A DNA stretch of 64,000 nucleotides from an uncultured Erythrobacter sp. (GTDB taxonomy: Bacteria > Pseudomonadota > Alphaproteobacteria > Sphingomonadales > Sphingomonadaceae): positions 62,001-126,000 of the forward strand of contig CAJXJR010000001.1 in the NCBI GenBank assembly GCA_913055155.1. Reading direction: 5' to 3'. Position numbers and translations under genes: made by a program. Below are positions 53,964-63,367 of this stretch, in pieces; positions within the stretch are counted from its first letter, which is position 1; every line of letters begins with the position of its first letter. The notes below the pieces were generated by a model. That model was not told the DNA's origin and ran no database searches. It saw only the letters and a list, made by a program, of their open reading frames with translations.

Positions 53964-54833
53964 CTATTTGTGGACGTATCCCAGCCCTTCGCGATTGGTC
54001 ACCGGTTCGCCATCGACGAACAGCGGCGCGAAGCCGCGCGGTTCGACCTGCCCGATGCGGGTGGCGGCAACAGGCGGCTCAACCCCGGCGGGCAGGGCGA
54101 ACAGCAACTGGTAATCGTCGCCCCAGGTCAGGCATTCCATGCGCCGAGCGGGGTCGGCGACGGGGCAGGCGGCAGACTCTATGGCGATGGAGACCTCGCT
54201 TGCCTCGGCCATGCGGAAGGCATCGAGCAGCAAGCCGTCGGAGACATCCATCATGGCTGTCACGTGCGGGGCCAGTTCGCAGCCTTCGGCCAGCAGGGGG
54301 CGCGGCATGGAGTAGGCACTCGCGTTGTCTTCCCTGCCGCCTTGCAACGCCTCGAACCCCAGCATGGCTGCGCCCAGCGTACCTGTAACCCACAGCGCAT
54401 CGCCGATCTGCGCGCCGGTGCGCGAAGGCACGGGCGTATGCACGGCCTTGCCGATGGCCGTCAGCCCGAAGGATCGCGGCGAGGGGGATGAAACCGTGTC
54501 GCCGCCCAGCAGCGGCGCGTCGTAGGTGCGTAGCGCTTCGCCAAGCCCGTGCAGGAACCGTTCGTCGCCGTCGCCCAGCGCATGGCCCAGCAGCACGCCC
54601 ACGGGCTGCGCGCCCTTGGCGGCCAAGTCGCTGAGGTTCACCGCTGCCAGCTTCCAGCCGACATCGGCCATGTCCTGCTTGGGCAGGAAGTGCACGCCTT
54701 CCACCATCACGTCATGCGTAATGACCAGCGTTTCTCCGCCCACTTCGAGCACGGCGGCGTCGTCTTCCAGATTGCGCGCGCCGGGGTGGAGGGGCAGGTG
54801 GCGCAGGGCGGCGATGAAGTCGGCTTCGTTCAC
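53964..54833 (-). CDS. thiL: Thiamine-monophosphate kinase
   Basis: Phosphorylates thiamine monophosphate to the active diphosphate. The 289-residue product has the PurM/AIR-synthase fold with LEDDAAVLEVGGETLVITHDVMVEGVHF, LLGGDTVSSPSPRSF and the DVSDGLLLDAFRMAEAS motif. The GTG at 54833 is chosen because a GGAG lies 6 bp upstream; the in-frame TTG six bases earlier touches the GGAG. Order nusB-thiL is widespread. A repeat pair lies between nusB and thiL. Confidence 0.93.
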   Translation of the reverse strand: MNEADFIAALRHLPLHPGARNLEDDAAVLEVGGETLVITHDVMVEGVHFLPKQDMADVGWKLAAVNLSDLAAKGAQPVGVLLGHALGDGDERFLHGLGEALRTYDAPLLGGDTVSSPSPRSFGLTAIGKAVHTPVPSRTGAQIGDALWVTGTLGAAMLGFEALQGGREDNASAYSMPRPLLAEGCELAPHVTAMMDVSDGLLLDAFRMAEASEVSIAIESAACPVADPARRMECLTWGDDYQLLFALPAGVEPPVAATRIGQVEPRGFAPLFVDGEPVTNREGLGYVHK

Positions 54834-54850
54834 GGCCAACTCCTACACCG

Positions 54851-54935
54851 CTCATGCCGAGCTTGTCGAAGCATCGCTTTTCCTTTCAGCATCACCGCAA
54901 AAGGAAGGGCAACCCTTCGACAGGCTCAGGGTCAG
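54851..54935. repeat. REP-like inverted repeat pair between nusB and thiL
   Basis: GAGCTTGTCGAAG (54859-54871) and CTTCGACAGGCTC (54915-54927) are inverted copies with 12 of 13 positions matching, 43 bp apart; the similarity extends outward (GCTCATGCC against the complement of CAGGGTCAGC). Inside, TTCCTTT and AAAGGAA form a nested stem. I recall the CTTCGACA-GCTCAG core as a frequent intergenic repeat in sphingomonads. It could fold into a long hairpin in the nusB-thiL transcript. Confidence 0.7.
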
Positions 54936-54949
54936 CGGAAGGAGGAGGA

Positions 54950-55402
54950 TCAGCCCCGCACCTCTTTCGCCACCGCATCGAGCACGCCGTTGACGAACTT
55001 CGCCTCGCGCTCGTCGAAGAAGGCATGCGCGACATCGACATACTCACTGATCGCGGTGGCCACCGGCACATCGGCGCGGGCCATCAGTTCGTAGGAGCCG
55101 CAGCGCAGGATCTGTAGCATGGTCTTGTCCAGCCGGGCCAGCGTCCAGCCATCGGCCAGCCGTGCGGTCAGCGCAGCGTCGATCTCTTCCTCGCGCGCGA
55201 TCACGCCGGAAACCACGTCGTCGAAGAAATCGACTTCGGCTTCCTCGTACTGGTCGTCCTCGATCTCCGCACCCAGGCGGTGCTGGTGGAATTCGTCGAG
55301 CAGCCTGGCGGTCGGCGTCTTTTCCATCTGCCGCTGGTACAGCGCCTGCACGGCGGCAAGGCGCGAGGCGGAGCGGGCGCGGCTGCGCGCGGGAGTGTTC
55401 AT
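54950..55402 (-). CDS. nusB: Transcription antitermination factor NusB
   Basis: Binds boxA RNA together with NusE/S10 for rRNA antitermination. The 150-residue all-helical product shows RSASRLAAVQALYQRQM at the start, then DGWTLARLDKTMLQILRCGSYELM and the C-terminal AISEYVDVAHAFFDEREAKFVNGVLDAV, all typical. Its start codon shares one base with the hisD stop (TAATG), so it is coupled to hisG-hisD, an arrangement common in alphaproteobacteria. Confidence 0.96.
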   Translation of the reverse strand: MNTPARSRARSASRLAAVQALYQRQMEKTPTARLLDEFHQHRLGAEIEDDQYEEAEVDFFDDVVSGVIAREEEIDAALTARLADGWTLARLDKTMLQILRCGSYELMARADVPVATAISEYVDVAHAFFDEREAKFVNGVLDAVAKEVRG

Positions 55403-56694
55403 TACAATCTAACCTTCACGCTGGCGGCATGGGCGGGCAGGCCTTCGATCTCGGCCAGGGCCACGGCGGCAGGGCCAATAGCGCCCAGGGCCTTTTCGTC
55501 CAGCGAAATGAAGCTGGTGCGTTTCATGAAATCGAGCACCGAGAGCCCGCTGGAAAAGCGCGCGCGGCGCCCGGTCGGCAGCACGTGGTTGGGCCCGGCC
55601 ACGTAGTCGCCGATGGCCTCTGGCGTGTAGCGGCCCAGGAACACGCTGCCCGCGTGGCGGATCTTTGCGAACATGGCTTCCGCATTGTCGATGGCCAGCT
55701 GCACGTGTTCGGCGGCCAGCCGATCGGCCAAAGCGGGGGCCTCGGCCATCAGGTTGTCCACCACGATCACCACGCCGTGCCGGTCCCAGCTCTGGCGGGC
55801 GACGTCCTTCGTGGCGAGCTGCGAGATCAGCACGTCGACGGCGTCTTCCACGGCGGCGGCATAGCTGGCGTCGTCGGTGATGAGGATCGACTGGCTGGAG
55901 GGATCGTGTTCCGACTGGCTCATCAGGTCGGCGGCGATCCAGTCCGGCTCGTTCGCGTTGTCGGCGATTACCAGGATTTCGCTGGGGCCGGCGACCATGT
56001 CGATGCCGACCACGCCGTACAGCTGGCGCTTGGCTTCGGCCACCCAGGCATTGCCGGGGCCGGTGATGACATCGACCGGGCGGATTTTCTCCGTGCCATA
56101 GGCGAGCGCGGCAATCGCCTGCGCCCCGCCCACGCGCCACATCTCGTCCACGCCAGCCACGTGCGCGGCGGCAAGCACCAGTTCGTTGATCTCACCCTTG
56201 GGCGTGGGCGTGGCGACCACCAGCCGTTCCACCCCGGCAACCTTCGCGGGAATGGCGTTCATTAGCAGGCTGGAAGGGTATGCCGCGCGTCCACCGGGAA
56301 CGTAGAGGCCTGCTGCCTCCACTGCCGTCCAGCGCGCGCCGAGGCGCACGTCGGTGGCGTCGCGGTAGTCGCGGTCTTCGGGCAGCTGACCTTCGTGGTA
56401 GGCGCGGATGCGCTGTGCCGCCGTATCCAGTGCCGTGCGCGCTTCGGGCGCCAGCGCTTCGTAAGCGGCCTGGCAGTCGCTCGCATCGATCTGCCACGTC
56501 GACTCGTCGGCGGTCAGCGCGTGCTTGTCGAAGCGCATGGTGAGCTCGGCCAGTGCCTCGTCACCCTTCTGCCGCACCTGGTCGATGATCGCGCGCACGT
56601 CATTGGCGACATCGGAATCGCTCTCGCGCCGGTCGTTCACGATGCGGGCGAACTGCGTTTCGAAATCCGCGTCTGTCGAAGTCAGGCGGCGCAT
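55402..56694 (-). CDS. hisD: Histidinol dehydrogenase
   Basis: NAD-dependent zinc enzyme for the last two steps of histidine synthesis. The 430-residue product contains [27 protein letters not shown], the [21 protein letters not shown] region, the catalytic/zinc segment [18 protein letters not shown] and [19 protein letters not shown]. The ATG at 56694 shares a base with the hisG stop (TGATG). Operon order is hisG-hisD-nusB-thiL. Confidence 0.97.
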   Translation of the reverse strand: MRRLTSTDADFETQFARIVNDRRESDSDVANDVRAIIDQVRQKGDEALAELTMRFDKHALTADESTWQIDASDCQAAYEALAPEARTALDTAAQRIRAYHEGQLPEDRDYRDATDVRLGARWTAVEAAGLYVPGGRAAYPSSLLMNAIPAKVAGVERLVVATPTPKGEINELVLAAAHVAGVDEMWRVGGAQAIAALAYGTEKIRPVDVITGPGNAWVAEAKRQLYGVVGIDMVAGPSEILVIADNANEPDWIAADLMSQSEHDPSSQSILITDDASYAAAVEDAVDVLISQLATKDVARQSWDRHGVVIVVDNLMAEAPALADRLAAEHVQLAIDNAEAMFAKIRHAGSVFLGRYTPEAIGDYVAGPNHVLPTGRRARFSSGLSVLDFMKRTSFISLDEKALGAIGPAAVALAEIEGLPAHAASVKVRL

Positions 56695-57374
56695 CACGCA
56701 GCCTTCCTCTCCGCGCCTTCGCGGAACCGTTCGACCAGCTGCGCCACGCGCGGATCGGTCTTCCACGCGGCGCGGTTGACGATCAGCCGGGCGCTGACCT
56801 GCATGATTGTGTCCTTTTCCACCAGCCCGTTCGACTTCAGCGTACCGCCGGTGGAGACAAGGTCCACGATCCGGCCCGCTAGCCCGCTGGAGGGGGCCAG
56901 TTCCATTGCCCCGTTCAGCTTGATGCATTCGGCCTGGATGCCCCTGGCTTCGAAATATCGGCTGGTGATATTGGGATACTTGGTGGCAACGCGCAGGTGG
57001 CTGGCATTGCCGTACTTGTATTCCACCGGCTCCTTCGGCTCGGCAATGGACAGGCGACAGGCGCCGATGCCAAGATCAACGGGCGCGTAAAGCTCGGAAT
57101 AGTCGAATTCCTCGATCACGTCTGAACCCACGATGCCCACCTGCGCTGCGCCAAAGGCGACGAAGGTGGCAACGTCGAAGGCGCGCACGCGCAGGATGCG
57201 CATGGTGCCGGTCTCGTCCGCAAAGCTGAGCGAACGATCGAGCTTGTCGTGAAAGGCGCTTTCCGGCACGACGCCCGCAGCCGCCATCACGGGCAGCGCC
57301 TCGTCGAGGATGCGCCCTTTTGGCAGGGCGAAAATCAGCGGGCCGAACCGGCTATCGTCGGAACTGGTGGTCAT
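56694..57374 (-). CDS. hisG: ATP phosphoribosyltransferase, short form
   Basis: First enzyme of histidine synthesis. The 226-residue product is the short catalytic form: [39 protein letters not shown], and the PRPP-binding end of [21 protein letters not shown]. It lacks the C-terminal ACT-like regulatory domain of the long form, so it should require HisZ for activity and feedback inhibition (known for the family); no hisZ lies in the window. Start at 57374; divergent from the DUF2332 gene with only 21 bp between starts. Confidence 0.96.
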   Translation of the reverse strand: MTTSSDDSRFGPLIFALPKGRILDEALPVMAAAGVVPESAFHDKLDRSLSFADETGTMRILRVRAFDVATFVAFGAAQVGIVGSDVIEEFDYSELYAPVDLGIGACRLSIAEPKEPVEYKYGNASHLRVATKYPNITSRYFEARGIQAECIKLNGAMELAPSSGLAGRIVDLVSTGGTLKSNGLVEKDTIMQVSARLIVNRAAWKTDPRVAQLVERFREGAERKAA

Positions 57375-57395
57375 GGCCGCGCGATGTAGGGACAC

Positions 57396-58493
57396 ATGGC
57401 AAAAAGGGCAATGCGAATGGCGAATGCAGGTGAAACGCCGGCGATGGAGATCGAAAGCGTGGCAGACGCGCTGAACTGGCACGCCGACCACTGCGATCGC
57501 GCCGATGCGCCGATTACCGCCCGCGTCATCCGCAGCCTGCTGGCCGTGATGCAGACCGATACCGCAAGCGGCAGGCGGCTTACGCACTGGGCGGGCAAGG
57601 GCATCGAGGATGCGCTGGCGCTGCGCGTGGTGGGCGGCCTGCACAGCCTGTACCTGTCTGGCGAGGAGCCGCGGCTGGAGCCGGTCTTCACCGGCCGCGT
57701 GACCGACCAGGCGCAGGTCGATGCCATCGTGTGCGAGGTGGTGCAGACCTTCGATTTCAAGCTGCTGCCGTGGTTCGACGGTCCGCCGCAGACCAACGAG
57801 GCCGGGCGATCCGCCAGCGTGATGGCGGGGTTGATGTGGCTTTCGGGCAAGCTGGGGCCGAAGTTCGAGCTGAACGAAATCGGCGCCAGTGCGGGGATAA
57901 ACACCATGATGGCACGTTTTGCCTTCGATCTTGGCGGGGTGAAGGCGGGGCCAAGCCTGTCCTCGATCCGCATCACGCCCGAATGGCGCGGCAGTCCACC
58001 GCCGGCGAACCCGGTGGAGATCGTGGGTGCGCAAGGCTGCGACATTGCCCCCATGGACCTGACCGATCCCGCCCAGGCCGACCGACTGAAAGCCTATATC
58101 TGGGCCGACGCGCGCGAACGCATGGCGCGCATGGATGCCGCCATTGCCATGGCCGAGCGCATGCCGCCCGAACTGGTGAAGATGGACGCCGGCGACTTCG
58201 TGGAGCAGCGCCTCGCCGCCGAACAGCAGGAGGGCGTCACCCGCGTCTTGTTCCACACCATCATGTGGCAATACCTGCCGCAAGCGACGCGCGACCGGAT
58301 TACGGCGCTGATGGAGGCGGCCGGCACGCAGGCCACGGCGGACAAGCCACTGGCATGGCTGCGGCTGGAGACCAATCGCGAAACCTTCAAGCACGAATTG
58401 CGCGTGCGATACTGGCCCGGTGGCGAGGAGTGGGTGCAGCTGGCCGAAGCCCATCCGCACGGTGCCTGGGTTGAGTGGAAAGGCGCGGACTAG
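57396..58493 (+). CDS. DUF2332 family protein
   Basis: A 365-residue protein of the DUF2332 family, which has a methyltransferase-like fold. Recognisable parts are [22 protein letters not shown] at the N-terminus, [25 protein letters not shown] (glycine-rich, like an S-adenosylmethionine-binding loop), [33 protein letters not shown], and [19 protein letters not shown]. The activity is not known. It is divergent from hisG across 21 bp, so their promoters must overlap the coding regions or each other, and its stop shares CTAG with the hydrolase gene. Confidence 0.88.
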   Translation: MAKRAMRMANAGETPAMEIESVADALNWHADHCDRADAPITARVIRSLLAVMQTDTASGRRLTHWAGKGIEDALALRVVGGLHSLYLSGEEPRLEPVFTGRVTDQAQVDAIVCEVVQTFDFKLLPWFDGPPQTNEAGRSASVMAGLMWLSGKLGPKFELNEIGASAGINTMMARFAFDLGGVKAGPSLSSIRITPEWRGSPPPANPVEIVGAQGCDIAPMDLTDPAQADRLKAYIWADARERMARMDAAIAMAERMPPELVKMDAGDFVEQRLAAEQQEGVTRVLFHTIMWQYLPQATRDRITALMEAAGTQATADKPLAWLRLETNRETFKHELRVRYWPGGEEWVQLAEAHPHGAWVEWKGAD

Positions 58494-59395
58494 GCGGTGC
58501 GCTCGAGGAAAGCATCCAGCGCCGCGTTCACCGCCTCGGGCGCTTCCCAGGGCACGAAATGCCCCGCATTTTCGATTTTCTCCACCGTCAGGTCCGCCAC
58601 CACGGCAGGCAGCCCTTCGACATTGGCGGGCAGCAAGGCTTCGTCCTGCATGCCCCACACCACCAGCGTGGGGATTTGAAGCATGGGCATTTCCATCATC
58701 CCGGCGGCCGGTGGCAGCACGTAGGGCGCTTCCAGCGAAGGCACGATGATGGTGCTGGCGCGATACCAGTTCAGCATGGCGAAGGCGTTTTCGGGATTGG
58801 CCCATTGCTGCATCAGCAGGCCTAGCTCGTCCGGATCGTATTGCGGGCGGTTTTCCCAGTTCAGCGCCTGCTGCAGCAGCGCGCCAAGGCCGTGTTCGCG
58901 GATCAGCCGGTCGTTCGCCTTGTCGCGAAAAACGCGCATGTACTGGCTGGCCTTGCGCTGTGCCTCGTCGGTGAACAGCAGGTGCTGGAACACCGTGGGG
59001 TGCGGGGCATTGGCGATCACCGCGCGGGTAACGCGGCCCTCTGCCTGCCCGAACATGGCCACTAGCCAGGCGATCGCGCCGCCCCAGTCGTGGCCGATCA
59101 CAGTGAAGCTTTCCACCTCCAGCGCATGGGCCAGCATGAACACGTCGCCCACCAGGTTGCCGACAGCATATTCGCTGACATCCTGCGGGTGCGAGCTGTT
59201 GCCGTAGCCGCGCTGGTCGGGCGCGATGCAGCGGAAACGGTCGTTCAGGTGCTCCACCTGGTGGCGCCAGGTGCGGTGGTTCTCCGGGAAACCGTGCAGG
59301 AACACCAGCGCAGGCGCATCGCGCGGGCCGCTGTCCCACACGTCCAGCTCCACGCCGGTGGGCAGGGTGACGCGCGTCAGCTCGTTCACGCTCAC
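58490..59395 (-). CDS. Alpha/beta hydrolase, epoxide-hydrolase-like
   Basis: A 301-residue alpha/beta hydrolase. The oxyanion motif [17 protein letters not shown] and the nucleophile elbow [10 protein letters not shown], with Asp in place of Ser, point to an epoxide hydrolase or haloalkane dehalogenase; the catalytic His is in [12 protein letters not shown]. The HGFPE sequence favours epoxide hydrolase. Substrate unknown. The GTG start overlaps the FKBP stop (GTGA), so it is coupled to the isomerase gene; it converges with DUF2332 with a 4-bp overlap. Confidence 0.88.
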   Translation of the reverse strand: MSVNELTRVTLPTGVELDVWDSGPRDAPALVFLHGFPENHRTWRHQVEHLNDRFRCIAPDQRGYGNSSHPQDVSEYAVGNLVGDVFMLAHALEVESFTVIGHDWGGAIAWLVAMFGQAEGRVTRAVIANAPHPTVFQHLLFTDEAQRKASQYMRVFRDKANDRLIREHGLGALLQQALNWENRPQYDPDELGLLMQQWANPENAFAMLNWYRASTIIVPSLEAPYVLPPAAGMMEMPMLQIPTLVVWGMQDEALLPANVEGLPAVVADLTVEKIENAGHFVPWEAPEAVNAALDAFLERTA

Positions 59396-59889
59396 ACGCC
59401 CTCGCTGGGAATGCCGAGCAGCTCGATGGTGAAGAACAGCGTCGCGCCGCCGGGGATCGGACCCTGGCCGCGCAGGCCATAGGCCAGCTCTGCCGGAATG
59501 GCGATTTCGGCGGTGTCGCCCACGCCCATGTAGGGGATGGCCACCTGCCAGCCGCGCACCAGCCGGGCGAGCGGGAATTCGATGGGATCGCGGCCTTCGT
59601 TCGAATCGAACACTTCGCCATCGGCAAAGCGGCCGGTGTAGTTCACCCGCACGATATCGCGGATGGTGGGGGCGGGGCCGGTACCGTCGCCGCCCGTGCG
59701 GCGGAACTTGATGCCGCCTTGCAGTGTGGCCCAGCCGTCAGCCGCAGTCAGAGAGTGCAGCGCGCTTTGCTGGGTGTTGAGCCATTCGATGGAGCCGGGC
59801 GCGCCGGGTGCGGGCTCCGGCGGCGCATCCTGCGCGGCAGCAGGAGTGGCAAGGAGAAGGGCGGCGAGGGGGAGGAGGATCTTGCTCAT
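59392..59889 (-). CDS. FKBP-type peptidyl-prolyl isomerase, exported
   Basis: A 165-residue periplasmic prolyl isomerase. Residues 1-21 are a signal peptide ending AAAQ. The FKBP domain follows a linker: [64 protein letters not shown], with the usual Tyr, Phe-Asp, Val-Ile/Trp and Tyr pocket residues. The ATG at 59889 begins the signal peptide. It probably assists folding of exported proteins. Coupled to the downstream hydrolase gene. Confidence 0.94.
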   Translation of the reverse strand: MSKILLPLAALLLATPAAAQDAPPEPAPGAPGSIEWLNTQQSALHSLTAADGWATLQGGIKFRRTGGDGTGPAPTIRDIVRVNYTGRFADGEVFDSNEGRDPIEFPLARLVRGWQVAIPYMGVGDTAEIAIPAELAYGLRGQGPIPGGATLFFTIELLGIPSEGV

Positions 59890-59926
59890 GGGCAATGCCT
59901 TAGCCGCCTGCGCGCGATTGGCAACG

Positions 59927-60814
59927 TCAGTCCTCTGTAATGGTCAAGGGCCGACGATCAGGAAGAGGGATCCATTCCTCCTCGTCGCCCGGCACCGTGG
60001 CAAAGCGCCCTTCGCGCCAGTCTTCCTTGGCCTGGTTGATCCGCTCGCGGTCGGAGCTGACGAAGTTCCACCACACATGGCGTTTGCTGGTGAAGGCCTC
60101 GCCGCCCAGCAGCATCACCCTGCCGCCGGCATGGCTGGAAAGGGTCATCGCAGCGCCGGGTTTCAGCACTACCAGGTCGTACAGCCCCAGCGGCGCGCCA
60201 TCCAGCGCGGCCTCGCCGCCCACCAGCATTACCGCGCGCTCGTCGGCCTCTGCGTCGATGGGAATGGCGCCGCCGCCGCCCAGCACGATCTCGGCATAGA
60301 TTGTTTCGGCATAGGTGGTGGTCGCCGCGCGCTTGCCCCACAGTTCGCCCATGATGACTTGGGCCTTCACGCATTGGTCCTCGACAACCGGCAAGTCGCT
60401 CACCGCTTCGAACGCGGGGTCGATCTCCTCTTGCCCGTCGGGCAGGGCCAGCCACGTCTGCATGCCGTAGAGTTTCGGCCCGTTGGCGCGTTCGCTTTCC
60501 GGGCTGCGTTCGGAATGCACGATGCCGCGCCCGGCGGTCATCAGGTTCACCGTGCCGGGATGGATGGTTGAGAATGTGCCCAGGCTGTCGCGATGGTCGA
60601 TCGCGCCTTCGAACAGCCAGGTGACGGTGGCAAGGTTGATGTGCGGGTGCGGGCGCACGTCCATGCCCGTGCCAAGATCAAGCTGGGCCGGGCCGAACTG
60701 GTCGACGAAGACGAAGGGGCCGACCATGCGACATTCCTTCGACGGCACCGCGCGGCGCACGGTGAAATCGCCAAGATCATGGCTGACGGGGGTGACGGTC
60801 TTGACGATACTCAT
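59927..60814 (-). CDS. Pirin family protein
   Basis: A 295-residue bicupin. The metal-binding histidines occur in DVRPHPHINLATVTWLFEG and in TAGRGIVHSERSPE, and the substrate-pocket segment is YGMQTWLALPDGQEE. Pirins act as quercetin dioxygenases or regulators; the bacterial role is often unclear. The ATG at 60814 begins the family's conserved start; the frame upstream runs into the GST gene and is a shadow. It lies 14 bp downstream of the GST gene and is probably cotranscribed. Confidence 0.93.
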   Translation of the reverse strand: MSIVKTVTPVSHDLGDFTVRRAVPSKECRMVGPFVFVDQFGPAQLDLGTGMDVRPHPHINLATVTWLFEGAIDHRDSLGTFSTIHPGTVNLMTAGRGIVHSERSPESERANGPKLYGMQTWLALPDGQEEIDPAFEAVSDLPVVEDQCVKAQVIMGELWGKRAATTTYAETIYAEIVLGGGGAIPIDAEADERAVMLVGGEAALDGAPLGLYDLVVLKPGAAMTLSSHAGGRVMLLGGEAFTSKRHVWWNFVSSDRERINQAKEDWREGRFATVPGDEEEWIPLPDRRPLTITED

Positions 60815-60828
60815 GAAGCAGAGACCCC

Positions 60829-61536
60829 TTACTGTTCGTCCAGTTCCTCGTAGTGGCGGAAAATGCCGTCTTCGTTGAATTCCATGCGTCGTTCGCTGGC
60901 GAGGTAGTCGGCCAGCGTCTCGATCTCGGGCACGGCGCCCTGCAACCCTTCCAGGTGCGGCCACGAACCCTGCATGGTCTTCATGTAATTGGGGAACATG
61001 TAGTCCAGCCCCTCCATCACCTGGAACAGGCTGGTGTCGACATGGGTGGGTTGCTGGCCCAGCACGAAGGGCCCGCCATTGGCGGCCAGCGCATTGTCGA
61101 AATGGATCAGGAACTTGGGAATCCGGTCGGCGCGGAAATGCTGCGCTTTCTCGAAGGCAGCTTCCATCTGGTCGGCATAGTAGAGCCCGCCGGAAATGGG
61201 ATGGTGGACGGAGTGCACCTCCTCCACGAAATCGGCCACGTCCATTTGTAGCTGCAGCAGCCCGAGGTCCACTTCCATCTCGCCAGAGCCAAGCCCTTCC
61301 TTGTCGGACAGGTATTGCAGGATCAGCGCGGTCTGGCCGATCACCACCTCGTCATCGACGATATAGGGCGGGGCGTAGGGGCGAATGCCTTCAAGGCCAT
61401 GCATGTGCTCCACCAGCGCATCGGCATTCTGCTCGCGCGCCATGTCGGTGTAGTCGATCTCGAACGCTTCGCAGAACAGCCGGATGAATTCACCCCGGCC
61501 GGGGATGTTCGGCCAGTACCACAGTTCCACGCTCAT
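60829..61536 (-). CDS. Glutathione S-transferase family protein
   Basis: A 235-residue GST-like protein. The N-terminal thioredoxin-like domain has LWYWPNIPGRGEFIRLFCEAF with a Tyr at position 7 and PPYIVDDEVVIGQTALILQYLSD containing the cis-Pro and the Gln-Thr that contact glutathione's gamma-glutamyl group. The all-helical C-terminal domain follows. It most resembles sigma/mu-type GSTs. Substrate unknown. On the minus strand the order is BolA, GST, pirin; the gap to the bolA stop is 4 bp. Confidence 0.87.
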   Translation of the reverse strand: MSVELWYWPNIPGRGEFIRLFCEAFEIDYTDMAREQNADALVEHMHGLEGIRPYAPPYIVDDEVVIGQTALILQYLSDKEGLGSGEMEVDLGLLQLQMDVADFVEEVHSVHHPISGGLYYADQMEAAFEKAQHFRADRIPKFLIHFDNALAANGGPFVLGQQPTHVDTSLFQVMEGLDYMFPNYMKTMQGSWPHLEGLQGAVPEIETLADYLASERRMEFNEDGIFRHYEELDEQ

Positions 61537-61540
61537 CGGT

Positions 61541-61825
61541 TCAAGCTCCTTGGGCCTCTCCGGGCGCGAAGCACTTCATGGCGAAGGCGTGGACGCGGTT
61601 GCCGGGAATATCGCCCAGCGCGCCCAGCACCATGCGCTGGCGGGCGAGGCGGTTCTTGCCTTCGAAGGCAGCGCTTTCGATCACCACGGTGAAGTGGGAT
61701 TCGCCGCTGCCATCGTCGCCGGAATGGCCGGCGTGGTGGGCGCTATCGTTGATGATATCCAGCCGCGTAGGGGATAGCGCTTCGCGCAGCAGCTTTTCGA
61801 TTTCTTGTGCAACAGGTCCGCTCAT
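61541..61825 (-). CDS. BolA family protein
   Basis: A 94-residue protein with the BolA fold. MSGPVAQEIEKLLREALSPTRLDIINDSAHHAGH has the conserved SHHAGH-like His segment; SHFTVVIES then KNRLARQRMVLGALGDI and the helix NRVHAFAMKCFAPGE complete it. BolA proteins pair with monothiol glutaredoxins in iron-sulfur trafficking. The ATG at 61825 is 54 bp from a divergent DnaJ-domain gene; the bolA-dnaJ-like pairing is common in sphingomonads. Confidence 0.92.
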   Translation of the reverse strand: MSGPVAQEIEKLLREALSPTRLDIINDSAHHAGHSGDDGSGESHFTVVIESAAFEGKNRLARQRMVLGALGDIPGNRVHAFAMKCFAPGEAQGA

Positions 61826-61879
61826 GCGTCCCAATTGGGGGTTCCAATCGCGCGGCGCAATCCCCATCAAGGGCGCTTC

Positions 61880-62470
61880 ATGCGCAATGAACGATTCCAC
61901 GGCCGCCATGAGAGCGAGGGGAGGGTGTGCGAGCACCCCACTTGCGAGCAGCCGGGCGAGTTCCGCGCACCGGGCACGCGCGGCAATTCTTTCGACGGAC
62001 CGGGCGAATGGCGCTGGTTCTGTCTTGAACACGTGCGCGAGTTCAACGCGGGCTACGACTGGTTCGAAGGCATGAACGCCGACGAGATCTACGCCGCACA
62101 GGCGCCGGGCATGGGCTGGCAGACCGAAAGCCCGGCGTTCAGGCCGACAGCAGGTGTCGATGGCATGCCGCGCTGGGCCGACTTCAACGATCCGCTGGAC
62201 GCCATCGGCGCGCGGGCGGGCGATATCAAGCGCGCAGCGGCACGCCGCAGTTTTTCCGAGCACAGCCGCTTCACCCCCCGCGAGCGGGAGGCGCTGACGG
62301 TGATGGGGCTGGGACCAAAGGCAGACCGGCCACAACTGCGGCGTCGCTATTCCGAACTGGTGCGGCGCTATCACCCGGACCGCAACGGCGGCGACCGCAC
62401 GCACGAGGCACGCCTGCAACGCGTAGTGGAAGCCTACCAGCTGCTGCGCCGGGCGGAGGCGTTCGGCTAG
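61880..62470 (+). CDS. DnaJ-domain (J-protein) co-chaperone
   Basis: A 196-residue protein. The N-terminal half has Cys-containing segments (CEHPTCEQPGEFRAP, then RWFCLEHVREFNAGYDWF), which could bind zinc; a linker leads to a C-terminal J-domain (about 130-190) with the essential HPD in RRYHPDRNGGD. It should stimulate an Hsp70 ATPase, perhaps DnaK, for a specific client. The ATG at 61880 is chosen as the first well-placed start; upstream codons fall in the bolA promoter gap. It converges with and overlaps the MpaB-like gene by 4 bp (CTAG). Confidence 0.9.
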   Translation: MRNERFHGRHESEGRVCEHPTCEQPGEFRAPGTRGNSFDGPGEWRWFCLEHVREFNAGYDWFEGMNADEIYAAQAPGMGWQTESPAFRPTAGVDGMPRWADFNDPLDAIGARAGDIKRAAARRSFSEHSRFTPREREALTVMGLGPKADRPQLRRRYSELVRRYHPDRNGGDRTHEARLQRVVEAYQLLRRAEAFG

Positions 62471-63327
62471 GGCGAGCGGCCCGGTTTCTGTCGGAATGCC
62501 CACCTCAGCGTTCCGCCCAGCGCATCGGTAACCAGTTTCGAGGGCGTTGCCTGCCAGCCGGGGCGTTCCAGCGCCAGCATGGTGCGGGCAAACGGCGGGA
62601 TCAGGTCGACCGCGGCATTGGCAAGGAACGGCTGCACTGCGCCGGTCGCGCCATCGACGCGGCGTTTCACGATCAGGTCCGCCACTTCGCGCGCTTCGGG
62701 GCTTGCGCGCAGCTCGCCGCGCATGTCGCGGAACAGGGCCAGCGCCTCGGCCTTGGTCTCGGGCACCGGGTCGGCTCCCAGTCGGCGGGCGATAAGGGCG
62801 AACTGGCGGAAGTACTCATCCTGCTCGGCCATGGGCATCTGCGGGCGCACGTGGGTGAGCCATGCCTCGAGGAACATCAGCGCCTCGGTCACGTGCACCC
62901 AGGCCAGGATGCACGCGTTGGTGGCGGAGTAGGGCGTGCCGTCGGGCAGGGTGCCGTTCACCCTGGCGTGGATCGCATTCACCCGCGCTATGGCCGCGTC
63001 GGCATCGTCTCGGTGCCCGTAGGTGGTGACAGCGATAAAGCGCGCGGTGCGGCGCAGGCGGCCGTGCATGTCCTGCCGGAAGTTGGAGAAATCCAGCACC
63101 CCGCGCAGCGCGTGCGGGTGGAGCATCTGCAACAGCAGCGCCGCCATGCCGCCCACCATCATGCTCACCACGTCGGCATGGACCATGCGGATCGGGGTGT
63201 CCTTGGCGAAGTACGCCTCGTCCGATGGCGGCACCGGCTGTTCGCCTTTCGCCGTGTCGTTGAACGCGGCGCGCACGCTGTCGACCAGTTTCTCCCGAGC
63301 GAATTCGATTGGATCGGGGCGCGCCAT
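62467..63327 (-). CDS. Oxygenase MpaB / DUF2236 family protein
   Basis: A 286-residue helical protein. Conserved parts are VHADVVSMMVGGMAALLLQMLHPHALRGVLDFSNF, RTARFIAVTTYGHRDDADAAIARVNAIHARVNG and YSATNACILAWVHVTEALMFLEAWL; the His-containing helices match the b-type-haem family that includes latex oxygenase LcpK30 and mycotoxin MpaB. Activity and substrate are unknown. The ATG at 63327 is preferred; the frame upstream is a shadow of GST. The gene converges with the J-protein gene. Confidence 0.85.
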   Translation of the reverse strand: MARPDPIEFAREKLVDSVRAAFNDTAKGEQPVPPSDEAYFAKDTPIRMVHADVVSMMVGGMAALLLQMLHPHALRGVLDFSNFRQDMHGRLRRTARFIAVTTYGHRDDADAAIARVNAIHARVNGTLPDGTPYSATNACILAWVHVTEALMFLEAWLTHVRPQMPMAEQDEYFRQFALIARRLGADPVPETKAEALALFRDMRGELRASPEAREVADLIVKRRVDGATGAVQPFLANAAVDLIPPFARTMLALERPGWQATPSKLVTDALGGTLRWAFRQKPGRSP

Positions 63328-63367
63328 GATGAGCAATGTGGGGCAAGCCCGGCGATATTGCGATAGG

